A stretch of DNA of 64,000 nucleotides from Streptomyces sedi (GCF_006335015.1 NZ_VDGT01000001.1:310001-374000), one strand, 5' to 3'; shown: positions 1-8,395, counted from the first letter of the stretch. Notes: generated from the letters alone by a model not told the origin. Program-made: numbers and translations.

Positions 1-2
1 CC

Positions 3-704
3 TACCGCGAGCTGAGCAGGTGGGCCGGGTCCGGGATGACCGAGGCGGGCGCGTCGCCGACGCCGTTCAGTGCCGCGCAGACGCCGGAGTTCGTCGGCGT
101 CTGGCAGTACTTCCACTTCCTGAACCGGGCGATCAACGTACTGGTCGAGGGGTCCTTCCTGCCGGGCGCCGGCCGCACGCTGCGGGTCGCCCGGCGGGTC
201 GGCGGGCGCGCCATGGCCAGCCGGGTGGCCGCGACCAACCCGCCCGGGCTTGCCGCCGGGCTGGTCCGCGCGCCACGGCCGCTCCCGTCGGAGCTGGGCT
301 GGGCGCGCTCCAACCCACCGGTCGCCGACGCCTTCGCCCAACTGCACGGCGCCGTCGAGGCGTCGGCCACCGCGGCGACGACGGATGCGATCCGCCGCCT
401 GGTCGGCGACGTGGTCGGCGACTGGCGTGGCGACCCGCTCGGACTCTCGGGCGCATGGGTCGACTCCCTGGTGGAGCCGCTCCCCTCGGACGAGAGACCG
501 GCGGCGCGGCTGGCGCTGCTGACCGCGCTCGCGCCCTACCGGGTGACCGGGGCCGAGGTGCGGGAATTCCGGGCGACCCACCCGGCGGACGACGCGCTGC
601 TGGGGCTGGTCGCCTGGTCGGCGCTGCTTGCGGCGCGGCGGATCACCGGCTGGACCGTCGGTGCGGCGCGGGTGCCCGAGACACGGGGCGGGGCGGAGCG
701 ATGA
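3..704 (+). CDS. AhpD/carboxymuconolactone decarboxylase-like protein, 5'-truncated by window edge
   Basis: The frame is open at the left edge, so the true start lies outside the window; 233 C-terminal residues are visible. The sequence resembles actinobacterial proteins of the all-helical carboxymuconolactone decarboxylase / AhpD-like fold, which is often linked to peroxide or thiol chemistry. Supporting segments are VWQYFHFLNRAINV near residue 35 and a helical tail (ALLTALAPYRVT, then WSALLAARRITGWT). The CxxC redox motif of true AhpD is not visible; it is either in the missing part or absent. A sigma factor gene follows on the same strand after 63 bp, and AhpD-like genes are common neighbours of such sigma factors. 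An internal ATG at 36 exists, but the similarity continues upstream of it. Substrate unknown. Confidence 0.7.
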   Translation, partial: YRELSRWAGSGMTEAGASPTPFSAAQTPEFVGVWQYFHFLNRAINVLVEGSFLPGAGRTLRVARRVGGRAMASRVAATNPPGLAAGLVRAPRPLPSELGWARSNPPVADAFAQLHGAVEASATAATTDAIRRLVGDVVGDWRGDPLGLSGAWVDSLVEPLPSDERPAARLALLTALAPYRVTGAEVREFRATHPADDALLGLVAWSALLAARRITGWTVGAARVPETRGGAER

Positions 705-767
705 GTCCTGGCGCCCCGCGGGGTCTCTACTCCGAGCCACCGCCAACGTCGTAGTCAGGGAGTGGAC

Positions 768-1835
768 ATGAGCAGCGAGGCGACGGAAGCCAGGCCCGAG
801 ACGGCGGTCCGCCCCGGGCCGGCCGGTCCCAGCGGCGAACCCGCCCCGGACCGGGCGGACTTCGTGCGGCTCACCGACCCGTTCCGCAAGGAGCTGCTGG
901 CGCACTGCTACCGGATGGTGGGGTCGGTGCACGACGCGGAGGACCTGGTGCAGGAGACCTATCTTCGCGCCTGGCGCTCGTTCGACGGCTTCGAGGGCCG
1001 TTCCTCGTTGCGCTTCTGGCTCTACCGGGTGGCGACCAACGCGTGCCTCGCCTCGCTCGAACACCGCAGCAGGCGGCTGCTGCCCTCCGGGCTCGGCGCA
1101 CCGAGCGAGGACCCGGAGCAGCGGCTGGTCGTCGCCGGGCGCGACGTCAGCTGGGTGCAGCCGCTGCCGGACACCGTCCTCAGCACGATGGCCGCCGACC
1201 CGGCCGCGGTCGTCGCCTCGCGCGGCAGCTTCCGGCTGGCGCTCATCGCGGCCCTCCAGTACCTGCCGGCCCGCCAGCGGGTGGTGCTGCTGATGCGGGA
1301 GGTGCTGGGTTGGCCGGCGGCCGAGGTCGCCGAGCTGCTCGGCACCAGCACGGCCGCGGTCAACAGTGCCCTGCAACGCGCACGCGCCCAGTTGGAGCGC
1401 GTCGGGCCGATCGAGGACGAGGTGGAGGAGCCCGACGAACCGCGCCGCCGCGCCCTGTTGGAGCAGTATGTCGCCGCGTTCGAGCGGGCAGACATCCCCG
1501 CGCTGCTGCGGCTGCTACGTGCGGACGTGACGCTGGAGATGCCACCGAACGTCACCTGGTTCGCCGGCCGCGACGCGGTGCTGCGCTTCATGTCGACGCG
1601 CATCCTGACCGCGCCTGGCGCGCACCGGCTGCTGGGCACCACGGCCAACGGTCAGCCGGCGCTCGCCGCTTACCGCCGCGGTCCCGACGGCTGGCACCAC
1701 GCGCACGCGCTCCAGCTGCTGACGTTCTCCGGCGATCGGATCGGCGGCATCCTCGCCTTCCTGGACGGCGAGTTGTTCGACACCTTCGGCCTGCCGCCCC
1801 GACTGGCCCCTGCACGAACGCGCGCCCTCCGGTGA
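768..1835 (+). CDS. RNA polymerase sigma factor, ECF type with SnoaL-like C-terminal domain (TIGR02960/SigJ-like)
   Basis: A 355-residue sigma factor. Region sigma-2 lies at about residues 30-105 (HCYRMVGSVHDAEDLVQETY, then SSLRFWLYRVATNACLA) and region sigma-4 at about 155-215 (YLPARQRVVLLMREVLGWPA, then LGTSTAAVNSALQRARAQL). A SnoaL/NTF2-like domain follows from about residue 225 to the end (YVAAFERADIPALLRLL, with the WFAGRDAV segment). Such C-terminal domains replace a classical anti-sigma factor in these ECF groups. ATG 768 is preferred over GTG 762 because the AGGGAG at 756-761 then sits 6 nt upstream. The stop overlaps the start of the next gene (GTGA), so the two are translationally coupled. 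The ECF41 signature motifs are weak here, unlike in the second sigma gene at 19136. Confidence 0.88.
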   Translation: MSSEATEARPETAVRPGPAGPSGEPAPDRADFVRLTDPFRKELLAHCYRMVGSVHDAEDLVQETYLRAWRSFDGFEGRSSLRFWLYRVATNACLASLEHRSRRLLPSGLGAPSEDPEQRLVVAGRDVSWVQPLPDTVLSTMAADPAAVVASRGSFRLALIAALQYLPARQRVVLLMREVLGWPAAEVAELLGTSTAAVNSALQRARAQLERVGPIEDEVEEPDEPRRRALLEQYVAAFERADIPALLRLLRADVTLEMPPNVTWFAGRDAVLRFMSTRILTAPGAHRLLGTTANGQPALAAYRRGPDGWHHAHALQLLTFSGDRIGGILAFLDGELFDTFGLPPRLAPARTRALR

Positions 1836-2416
1836 CCGGGTCGGCCTCCGGCCTCGACCTGCTCACGCGGGCCGTCAGCTTCGGGAGGGACAGCGTCGAC
1901 GCGGTGGCCCCGCACCATCTCGACCGCCCGACACCCTGCGCCGAGTGGAACGTGCGGGCGCTGCTCGGCCATCTCAACGAGTCGATGGCGCTGCTCCAGA
2001 AGGGCGCGGACTCCGGTTGCCTGACCGTGCCGCCCTCGACAGGCCCCGGCGGGGCGGAGTCCTCGGCCGAGTTGATCGCCGAGTTCCACCGGCGCAGCGG
2101 GGAACTGCTGCGCGGCTGGCCCGCTTCGGCCGGCTCAAGAGACCTGATGGAGGTCGGCGGGCTGCCGCTGGCGACCGACATCGTCGCGGTCGTCGGCGCG
2201 ATCGAGATCGCGGTGCACGGCTGGGACCTGGGCATCGCCTGTGGCGCGCCCCGACCAATATCGGCCGAACTGGCCTCCGACATGCTGACCGTACTGCCCG
2301 TGGTGCTGGGGGGCGCCCCGCACGAGGCGCTGTTCGCCGCGCCCGTCGTGGTGGCCCCCACGGCCGGCCCCGGCGACCGGCTGGTGGCGCTGCTCGGCAG
2401 GTCGCCCACGCGCTGA
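1832..2416 (+). CDS. TIGR03086-type / mycothiol-dependent maleylpyruvate isomerase-like protein
   Basis: 194 residues of the DinB-like MDMPI family. The N-terminal part has the typical PTPCAEWNVRALLGHLNE segment (about residues 28-45), and the metal-binding His continues in the IEIAVHGWDLGIACG region (about residues 125-140). The family contains metal-binding enzymes that use mycothiol, the actinobacterial thiol. The GTG start at 1832 overlaps the sigma factor stop codon by four bases, so translation is coupled and the sigma factor and this protein should be made together. This suggests a thiol or electrophile stress module with the upstream AhpD-like gene, but that is inference. Substrate unknown. 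Confidence 0.8.
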   Translation: MTGSASGLDLLTRAVSFGRDSVDAVAPHHLDRPTPCAEWNVRALLGHLNESMALLQKGADSGCLTVPPSTGPGGAESSAELIAEFHRRSGELLRGWPASAGSRDLMEVGGLPLATDIVAVVGAIEIAVHGWDLGIACGAPRPISAELASDMLTVLPVVLGGAPHEALFAAPVVVAPTAGPGDRLVALLGRSPTR

Positions 2417-2512
2417 CCGCGCCGACCGCGAGGGCCACCGCGCCGTCCGGCGAATTCCCGGGGGACGGCGCGCCGAGCACGATGAGTTTGCCGCGCCCCT
2501 CGGATCTCTATA

Positions 2513-2566
2513 GGTGGAGCCCGGAGGGACGCAACGTCACTTCTCCCCCTCCCTCCGGGCTCCGCC
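2513..2566. terminator. 17-bp inverted repeat after the sigma/MDMPI operon
   Basis: GGTGGAGCCCGGAGGGA (2513-2529) and TCCCTCCGGGCTCCGCC (2550-2566) form a 17-bp stem with one G-T pair and a 20-nt loop. There is no T-tract, which is usual for Streptomyces. It lies 97 bp after the MDMPI stop and 144 bp before the leader ORF of the MFS gene. It can act as terminator of the first operon, or, if transcription starts upstream of it, as part of the 5' leader of the exporter mRNA. Confidence 0.6.
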
Positions 2567-2709
2567 GAGGAATCGCCCCCGGAAGTCCGTATTCAGCCGT
2601 CATCCGGGCGAATCCGTGACCGGGCCGCCGACTTCCGGGGGCTCCCCCGCGTATTCGCCCGCATGTTCCCTCCCGCGTACGAGACGACGCATTGAACGGA
2701 GAAACCACC

Positions 2710-2793
2710 ATGTCCGAACTCACGCCCGGGACGCGCCGAAAGGCCGCGGCACGGAGCGCGCCGCTCCCGGTTCAGACCGAGGGGAGCCACTGA
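2710..2793 (+). CDS. 27-aa leader ORF coupled to the MFS exporter
   Basis: A short ORF starts at ATG 2710 with GGAGA at 2697-2701 eight bases upstream. It encodes 27 residues starting MSELTPGTRRKAAARSAPLP and ending QTEGSH. Its TGA stop overlaps the exporter start (TGATG, 2791-2795), so ribosomes finishing it can re-initiate on the MFS gene. The composition is basic in the first half, with Arg and Lys at 9-11 and Ala/Arg at 12-16. It has no recognisable domain. It may be a regulatory leader peptide or simply a coupling device. No Trp, Cys or other attenuator-like codon run is seen. Confidence 0.5.
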   Translation: MSELTPGTRRKAAARSAPLPVQTEGSH

Positions 2794-4241
2794 TGGCGAA
2801 CGTCACGAAGCAGGGGGGCGGGGCACGCACCACATGGACGCTGATCCTGGCCTCGATCGGCACTTTCGTCGCCGCGTTGGACGTCGTGGTGGTGTCGACC
2901 GCGCTGCCCACTCTCCAGGAGGATCTGAACGCCAGCCTTTCCGACCTGGAATGGACGATCAACGCCTATAACCTGGCTTTCGGCGCACTGATGTTGACCG
3001 GAGCCGCGCTCGGCGACCGGTTCGGCCGGCGCCGCATGTACATCGTCGGACTCGGGGTGTTCACCGCCGCCTCGGCGGCGTGCGCCCTTGCCACCACCTC
3101 GGACGGACTGATCGCCGCCCGGGTGGTGCAGGGCGTCGGGGCCGCCGTGGTGCTGCCGTTGACCCTGACCCTGATCAGCGACGCTTTCCCCACCGAGAAA
3201 CGCGGCATGGCCATCGGTATCTGGGGCGGGATCACCGGGCTGGGCGTCGGCACCGGCCCGGTGGTGGGCGGCGCGATTGTCGAGGGCATCGCATGGCAGT
3301 GGATCTTCTGGATCAACGTGCCGGTTGGCGTCGTCGCCATGGTCCTCTCCGGCCTCCTGTTGCGCGAGAGCCGCGGCCCCCGGCCGCAGTTGGACCTGGT
3401 GGGCCTGCCCCTGGTGATCGCCGGGCTCTTCGCGTTGACCTGGGCACCGGTGCGTGCCCCGAGCGAGGGTTGGGACAGCGTCGAGGTGATCGGCTCGCTG
3501 GTGGTCGGCGCCGCGCTCCTCTCGGCCTTCCTCGGCTGGGAACGCCGGGCCCACCATCCGATGCTGCCGCTGGAGTACTTCCGCAGGCGCGGCTTCTCGA
3601 CGGCGAACGGCGTGATCTTCTGCCAGTTCATCTCGCTGATCGGCTCGCTCTTCATGATCTCGCAGTTCTTCCAGATCGGCATGGGCTACCAGCCCTTCGA
3701 GGCCGGGCTGCGCATCCTCGTGTGGACGGGGATGCCGCTGCTGTTCGCGCCGGTCGCCGGGGCGCTCGCCGACCGCTTCGGGAACCGGCCGTTCATGATC
3801 AGCGGACTGCTGCTCCAGGGCATCGGGCTGGGGTGGCTCGCCGCCGTCAGCGAACTCGGCGTGGGCTTCGGCACCCTGGTCGCGCCGCTGGTCATCGCCG
3901 GCATCGGCATCGCGTTCTGCTTCCCGACCGTCGCGAACGCGGTCGTGGCCGCGGTCCCCGTCAACGACTCGGGCGTCGCGGCCGGCACCAACAACGCGCT
4001 GCGCGAGGTGGGCGGGGTCTTCGGCGTCGCCATCCTCGCCGCCGTGTTCACCGCCAACGGCAGCTATGCCTCGCCCGAAGCGTTCATCGACGGGTTCAAG
4101 GCAGCCGAGTGGGTGGCCGCCGGGGTCGCGCTGCTGGGCCTGGTAGCCGCGTTCCTCGCCCCGTCCAAGGCCGAGGAGTCGCTGCCGCACCCGGGTGACC
4201 CCACCCCCAGGGCCGACACGGCCAAGCCAGTGGCTGCCTGA
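2793..4241 (+). CDS. MFS transporter, DHA2 family (EmrB/QacA type) drug exporter
   Basis: 482 residues with about 14 hydrophobic segments, as in proton-driven DHA2 multidrug exporters of the inner membrane. Motif A appears as GDRFGRRR (about residue 72). Motif C, typical of antiporters, appears as GLGVGTGPVVGGAI (about residue 150) followed by WQWIFWINVPVG. The N-terminal LDVVVVSTALPTLQEDL is the family D1-type motif. ATG 2793 has GGGGAG at 2781-2786 seven bases upstream and overlaps the stop of a 27-aa leader ORF. No TetR-type regulator is adjacent. Substrate cannot be told; the nearby DUF1702 gene raises the possibility of natural product export. Confidence 0.9.
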   Translation: MANVTKQGGGARTTWTLILASIGTFVAALDVVVVSTALPTLQEDLNASLSDLEWTINAYNLAFGALMLTGAALGDRFGRRRMYIVGLGVFTAASAACALATTSDGLIAARVVQGVGAAVVLPLTLTLISDAFPTEKRGMAIGIWGGITGLGVGTGPVVGGAIVEGIAWQWIFWINVPVGVVAMVLSGLLLRESRGPRPQLDLVGLPLVIAGLFALTWAPVRAPSEGWDSVEVIGSLVVGAALLSAFLGWERRAHHPMLPLEYFRRRGFSTANGVIFCQFISLIGSLFMISQFFQIGMGYQPFEAGLRILVWTGMPLLFAPVAGALADRFGNRPFMISGLLLQGIGLGWLAAVSELGVGFGTLVAPLVIAGIGIAFCFPTVANAVVAAVPVNDSGVAAGTNNALREVGGVFGVAILAAVFTANGSYASPEAFIDGFKAAEWVAAGVALLGLVAAFLAPSKAEESLPHPGDPTPRADTAKPVAA

Positions 4242-4278
4242 CCGGTCCGCCGGCCGTTCGACGCGCCGGCACACAGCG

Positions 4279-4310
4279 GGGCCCCGGCGAGTGCGCTCTC
4301 GCCGGGGCCC
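4279..4310. terminator. Bidirectional terminator between MFS and SDR genes
   Basis: A perfect 13-bp stem, GGGCCCCGGCGAG (4279-4291) and CTCGCCGGGGCCC (4298-4310), with a 6-nt loop. It is followed on the plus strand by GTCTCTTCC. It lies between the convergent MFS and SDR stop codons, so it can serve both. Confidence 0.8.
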
Positions 4311-4348
4311 GTCTCTTCCCCGGCCGACTCGGCCGGACGGTCGTGAAA

Positions 4349-5098
4349 TCAGGCCATGGCCCTGAGGCCGGCGGGGGTGAGCAGGCAGGCCAGCCCGTGG
4401 TCGGGATCGGACAGCACGTCGATGACGGCCTTGCCGACCTGTTCGACGGTGAGCGCCGGTCCCATCGCTTCGAGAAACGTCGGCACGTCCACGCCCTGTT
4501 GGGCGGCGTAGGCGGCCACGCCCCCGGCGCCCAGCTCCGTCTCCGGGGTCAGCTTGGGCAGAAGCGAGACGAACCTGGTGTCGAGCCCGAGCCGCTCAGC
4601 CTCCGCCGCCGCGTAGGCGGTGACGAAACGCACGGTCGCCTTGGCTCCGGCGTAGCCGCCACTGAGCGGCGAGCCGTTGACAGCGGCTCCGCTGGAGAGG
4701 GCGATCACGGTACTGCCCGGGTCGAGCGGCCGGAGCAGCACCTCGCGACACCAGTGGAACGCCTGCTGGACGTCCACCTGCCACGGCCGGCTGAACGACT
4801 CCCAGGTCTGCTGGTGCAGCGGTCGGGTCAGGGGGTTGGCGCCGGCGTTGAGCACCAGGGTGCGGGGCCGGTGGGTGTCAAGCAGCCGGCCGGCGGTGAC
4901 CGGGTCGGCCGCGTCGGCGACCACCGGCACGAAACCGTCCCCGAGCCGTTCGCGCAACTCGGCCAGCGCCTCACCGTCCCGCGCGACCCCCACCACCCTG
5001 GCCCCCGCTTCGGCCAGGGCGGTGGCGATGCCCCGGCCGAAACCCCGGCTCGCGCCCGTGACCAGGGCCGTGGTGCCGGCGATGTCCTGTGGGTTCAT
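4349..5098 (-). CDS. SDR family oxidoreductase
   Basis: 249 residues with the classical short-chain dehydrogenase layout. The nucleotide-binding loop TALVTGASRGFGRG is at about residues 9-22, and an acidic residue before the AD motif (VVADAADP) is at about 60. The NAG motif (LVLNAGANPL) is at about 80. The catalytic Ser, Tyr and Lys lie in SSGAAVNGSPLSGGYAGAKA at about 134-153. The N-terminal loop with the following Arg points to NADP(H). The enzyme is cytosolic. Substrate is not evident. The gene is convergent with the MFS exporter and lies just upstream of nothing on its own strand except the DUF1702 gene 112 bp away, so the two could be co-transcribed. Confidence 0.88.
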   Translation of the reverse strand: MNPQDIAGTTALVTGASRGFGRGIATALAEAGARVVGVARDGEALAELRERLGDGFVPVVADAADPVTAGRLLDTHRPRTLVLNAGANPLTRPLHQQTWESFSRPWQVDVQQAFHWCREVLLRPLDPGSTVIALSSGAAVNGSPLSGGYAGAKATVRFVTAYAAAEAERLGLDTRFVSLLPKLTPETELGAGGVAAYAAQQGVDVPTFLEAMGPALTVEQVGKAVIDVLSDPDHGLACLLTPAGLRAMA

Positions 5099-5210
5099 GT
5101 CTCACTCCTCGAAGTGCGCTGCCTTCCCTGGCCGCCGAGCTGACGGCACATCAGTAGAGATCGCACGGGGCGTGCGAACTCATCGCGCCACGGTGTCCGC
5201 GTGGCCGGGG

Positions 5211-6194
5211 TCATCTCCGATCCGCTTCGGCCTGCGGAATGCGGCCGGCGATCCGGCGGCGCCAACCCTCGTAGGACAGGCCCGCCTCCGCACGACCGCC
5301 GGACTCCTCGGCCCGGTCGGCGAGCGCGACGGCCTCCGGCACCGACATGCCGGCGAGGAGAGCGGAGGCCGGCTCGGTGTGCTTCGGTACGAAGCCGGCG
5401 TGCACCCGCGCCTTGACGGCCAGCACGGTGCCCAACCCGACCTCGGCCCAGTGCTCTCCGGAGAGCCGGCGCAGCGCGGAGAAGTCCTCCGACTCGCAGC
5501 CGCCGGCGAAGGTGGCGGCGAGGCCGACCCCGCTCCACAGGTCCGCGCGCCGGTGCTCGGGGAACCGCAGCACGGCGTCGGTGACCGCGGCGACCCCCGC
5601 GCCGTGGATGAACCACAGCGCCCGGCCGATCCCCTGGTCGACGGCGCGCAGGAAGTAGTCACCCGAGCCGGCCCAGGGGTAGGCGTGCGGCACCTTCTGA
5701 GCGGACACCCACCGGTCGGTATGGAAGTACGCGCGGTCGAAGCCGTACCCGTCCACGGCCAACCAGGTCACCCGCGGGTAGTACCGCGAACCCGTGAGGT
5801 CGGGCACTACCTTCCGCCACAGCCGCCTCGGCAGCCGGGACAGGGCGAAGCCCACCCCGATATAGCTGAGGAACAAGTGCGGTTGGGCCGGCCCCAGCAG
5901 CAACTCCCTGGTGCGCTTGCCATGGATCGCGTCGCGAATGGTGTAGGCCATGGTGGCGCCCTCGTAGGCGTAGCCGCGCAATTCGGGTTCCACCATCAGG
6001 AGCCTTCGTTCCACCTCCCACAGACCACGCGCCTCAATCGCCCATTCGAATCCGCAGATCACCGACTGGGGTATCACCTCCAAGCGCTCGGTGCGCGACG
6101 TCGCCTTTACGGGAAACCCACGCCGATTGAAAGTGACGTCGCGGAGCGAAGGGGTGAGTGCGAGCCTGCGCAGCGACCCCAACAGTGTTGGCAT
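5211..6194 (-). CDS. DUF1702 family protein (enediyne-cluster-associated type)
   Basis: 327 residues matching the DUF1702 family as I know it: an N-terminal region with a Gly/Tyr-rich segment, then the conserved core GIGRALWFIHGAGV (about 192-205) and LWSGVGLAATFAGG (about 228-241). DUF1702 proteins (UnbU-like) occur in actinobacterial enediyne polyketide clusters, where a role in membrane or carotenoid-like chemistry has been supposed but not shown. No enediyne PKS, thioesterase or UnbL/UnbV-type gene is present in this window, so this is an isolated copy or the edge of a decayed cluster. ATG 6194 has a GGAAAGGA ribosome site. It is divergent from a membrane protein gene at 6398. Confidence 0.75.
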   Translation of the reverse strand: MPTLLGSLRRLALTPSLRDVTFNRRGFPVKATSRTERLEVIPQSVICGFEWAIEARGLWEVERRLLMVEPELRGYAYEGATMAYTIRDAIHGKRTRELLLGPAQPHLFLSYIGVGFALSRLPRRLWRKVVPDLTGSRYYPRVTWLAVDGYGFDRAYFHTDRWVSAQKVPHAYPWAGSGDYFLRAVDQGIGRALWFIHGAGVAAVTDAVLRFPEHRRADLWSGVGLAATFAGGCESEDFSALRRLSGEHWAEVGLGTVLAVKARVHAGFVPKHTEPASALLAGMSVPEAVALADRAEESGGRAEAGLSYEGWRRRIAGRIPQAEADRR

Positions 6195-6397
6195 AGAACG
6201 TCCTTTCCTACGCTGCGGCCATTTGCGTGGCCCATGATGGTCGGCATCTCAGCGGCCCGCATCTTCCTGATTGTTTTCGTGCGCGCGGAACTTGCGGAAA
6301 ACTGAGCAACTTCGAGGATGGGGCGCACCCGACGGGCGACTACCGTGAATCGAAGTCCTCAACGGCACACGGTCCGCAGTCGGTAGCGGGAGGCGAA

Positions 6398-7219
6398 ATG
6401 ACGCACGACCACGCATCTTTCCTGGACGTTCTCGGGGCGGTATTACTCGTGCTCTGGGCGGTCGCCATGTGGGCGGCCGTCGGGGTGCTGGCCTACGCGA
6501 ACCGTCGCTCGGTGCACCCGATGCTCTTCCAGGCGTCGGCCTGTCTGATCCTGGTCGGCATCGTCGGCCAGCTCGCCCACGTACAGGAACACTTCGCGCA
6601 GGCCGCCTACTGGATCGGGCACAACAACGACGAGGCGTGGATGACCCCCTGGGGGGACAGCCTCGCCAGAGGGCTCGGGCAGGTGGACTCCTCGACCCCC
6701 GAACTCGGCATGGAGATCCTGCACCTGGTGGGCAACTTCGTCTTCCTCGCCGGCCTCGTCGGGGTACTGCTGATCACCCGGCGGGCGCTGCACACCAAAG
6801 CCCGCAAGTGGGGGCGGATGGGCGTCTGGATGCAGGGCATCCACGGCGTGGAGCACCTGGTGCTCACCGTCTCGATCGCCCTGGGCGCCAGCCAGGCGAT
6901 CGGGCTGTCCACGTGGTTCGGGGTGATGGAACCGGGCCCCGGTCTGTGGACCTACCGGGTCTGGTGGCACTTCGTCGCCAACGTCATGGGCTCGGTGATC
7001 TTCATGCTGGCCCTGCGCCACCTGTGGTTGGAGCGCCGGGAAATCGAGGCCACCTACCGGGCGAACGCGGGCTCACCGGGCGCGGCCCCAGTCGCGCGCG
7101 CCACCCGGCCCAGGCTGGCACCCGCCGACGCCCCCGTGGCCGAGGAACCGGCCGCTTCGCCGGCGCGAGAGCACGCCACCACGCCCTCCAGGGGCGCCCC
7201 CGACACCCCGCCGCGTTGA
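6398..7219 (+). CDS. Unknown integral membrane protein with paired histidines
   Basis: 273 residues; I do not recognise the family. About five transmembrane segments are visible, near residues 11-34, 43-61, 105-125, 145-165 and 188-208. They are followed by an Ala/Pro-rich, probably cytoplasmic tail of about 65 residues. Several His residues sit at membrane edges (AHVQEHFAQAAYWIGH, GIHGVEHLVL, WWHFVANV). Such placements are seen in haem- or metal-binding membrane proteins, but no known cofactor motif is present. ATG 6398 has GGGAGG five bases upstream. The gene is divergent from the DUF1702 gene with a shared 203-bp intergenic region, which suggests common control. Confidence 0.7.
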   Translation: MTHDHASFLDVLGAVLLVLWAVAMWAAVGVLAYANRRSVHPMLFQASACLILVGIVGQLAHVQEHFAQAAYWIGHNNDEAWMTPWGDSLARGLGQVDSSTPELGMEILHLVGNFVFLAGLVGVLLITRRALHTKARKWGRMGVWMQGIHGVEHLVLTVSIALGASQAIGLSTWFGVMEPGPGLWTYRVWWHFVANVMGSVIFMLALRHLWLERREIEATYRANAGSPGAAPVARATRPRLAPADAPVAEEPAASPAREHATTPSRGAPDTPPR

Positions 7220-7594
7220 CGCTCCCGACCTCCTGACGCTCCAACGGAGGGCCCGGCCGGCCGAACGCGGTTCGCCGTCGTGAAGCAGGACCCGAGGAGG
7301 GGGCAAAACAGCCCAGGCCACCGCAAGGCGCTCGGGGCCTGTGCGGTCTTCGCCCGAGCGACGTTGACTCTTTACAGGAAGCGCCCATACGCTTTTGGAC
7401 GTAGTCGCCAGGCTTGTTTCACGGGGGAAGTGAGTGGCCTGACAGCGCGCCTGACCAGCCGGCCCTCGGGGCGACCTCGCCCGCGGCGGCAGTCGGGCCC
7501 TCGCGCTCTCCCATGTCCTGTCAGGCATGCCCCCGCGGACGTGCCCGCGCGCGTCCCTCCTGGAACGGCGATGCCCTGACACGAACGGGGAATC
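7220..7594. other. 375-bp intergenic region with a promoter-like sequence
   Basis: No convincing coding sequence. A sigma-70-like promoter, TTGACT (7364-7369), 18-bp spacer, TACGCT (7388-7393), points rightward to the LuxR-type gene at 7595. That would give a 5' untranslated region of about 195 nt unless the gene starts earlier in another way. No clear hairpin or operator was recognised in the rest. Confidence 0.5.
7364..7393 (+). promoter_or_regulatory. Candidate sigma-70-type promoter for the LuxR-type gene
   Basis: TTGACT and TACGCT with an 18-bp spacer. It is the best match to the vegetative HrdB consensus in this intergenic region and is oriented toward the gene at 7595. Confidence 0.5.
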
Positions 7595-8395
7595 GTGTTT
7601 GTCCTGGGCAGCACCCACGCGGAACGCGCACCACAGCCGGCTCGGCCCCCCGACCTTCCGGGCGTCGAACGCCGCCCGCCGGGGGCGGCGGCCTCGGCCG
7701 GCACCGCCCGCCGGCACCGGCCGGCCGCCCGGTCCGCCGTCCGTCACCTCGACGGCACCCGACTGCCGGCGACGGCGCGGCGGCTGCTCGACCGGGCTGA
7801 CCACTTCGCGGTGGTCACCACCAGTGGGAGGCCGGAGTTGACCACCTTGCTCGCCGGCGGGCTGCGCGCGTTGGAGACGGCGAGGGCGCGCGGTGTACCG
7901 GCGCGCGTGCTGTTGACGCCGCGCGCCGTGCGCGCCTCCCGTGCGCGCCTGCTGGCGCTCGCCGCCGGCGGCTGCGAGATCCGCGTGGACGCGGGCCAGC
8001 CGCGGGAGATTCTGCTGGTCGACGGCGAGCTGGCGTTGATCGTTCCTCCGCGGGCGGCCAACGGGCAGCGGCCGGCCCTGGTGCGCGACCCGGCGATGGT
8101 CGCCGTCACCTGTCAACTGCTGCGGGGCGCCTGGCAGGCGGCCAGGCCGCTGAGCGACTTCCACGGCGCGGTCGCCAGGCTGCGGACCGAGCCCGCGCAG
8201 AACGTGCTGCGGTGCCTGCGCGGCGGCCTCACCGACGAGGCAGCCGCCCGCCGGATGGCCGTCTCGCCGCGCACCTACCGGCGGACGGTCGCCCAGATCA
8301 TGCGCGACCTGGGCATCACCTCGCGCTTCCAGGCCGGCGCGCGCGCCGCCGAGTTGGGTGTGCTGCCCACCGCCGGCCCGCCGAACGCGTCCTAG
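7595..8395 (+). CDS. LuxR-type HTH transcriptional regulator (first of a tandem pair)
   Basis: 266 residues. The last 60 hold a LuxR-like helix-turn-helix (LRGGLTDEAAARRMAVSPRT, then RRTVAQIMRDLGITSRFQAG). The middle (about 70-170) resembles the phospholipase-D-like effector part seen in many orphan Streptomyces LuxR regulators. No REC domain or phosphorylatable Asp is present, so it is not a classical response regulator. The GTG start at 7595 is the least certain point; GGGG at 7587-7590 is four bases away, and the first 50 residues are low-complexity Pro/Arg/Ala. The C-terminal part is closely similar to the next gene, so the two are tandem paralogues. The target genes are unknown. Confidence 0.75.
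   Translation: MFVLGSTHAERAPQPARPPDLPGVERRPPGAAASAGTARRHRPAARSAVRHLDGTRLPATARRLLDRADHFAVVTTSGRPELTTLLAGGLRALETARARGVPARVLLTPRAVRASRARLLALAAGGCEIRVDAGQPREILLVDGELALIVPPRAANGQRPALVRDPAMVAVTCQLLRGAWQAARPLSDFHGAVARLRTEPAQNVLRCLRGGLTDEAAARRMAVSPRTYRRTVAQIMRDLGITSRFQAGARAAELGVLPTAGPPNAS

Noticed and set aside
4677..6305. A 542-codon plus-strand frame
   Set aside because: Antisense to the SDR and DUF1702 genes, which have clear motifs and ribosome sites.
1..7219. Enediyne biosynthetic cluster
   Set aside because: Only a DUF1702 gene is typical; no polyketide synthase, thioesterase or other core gene is present in the window.
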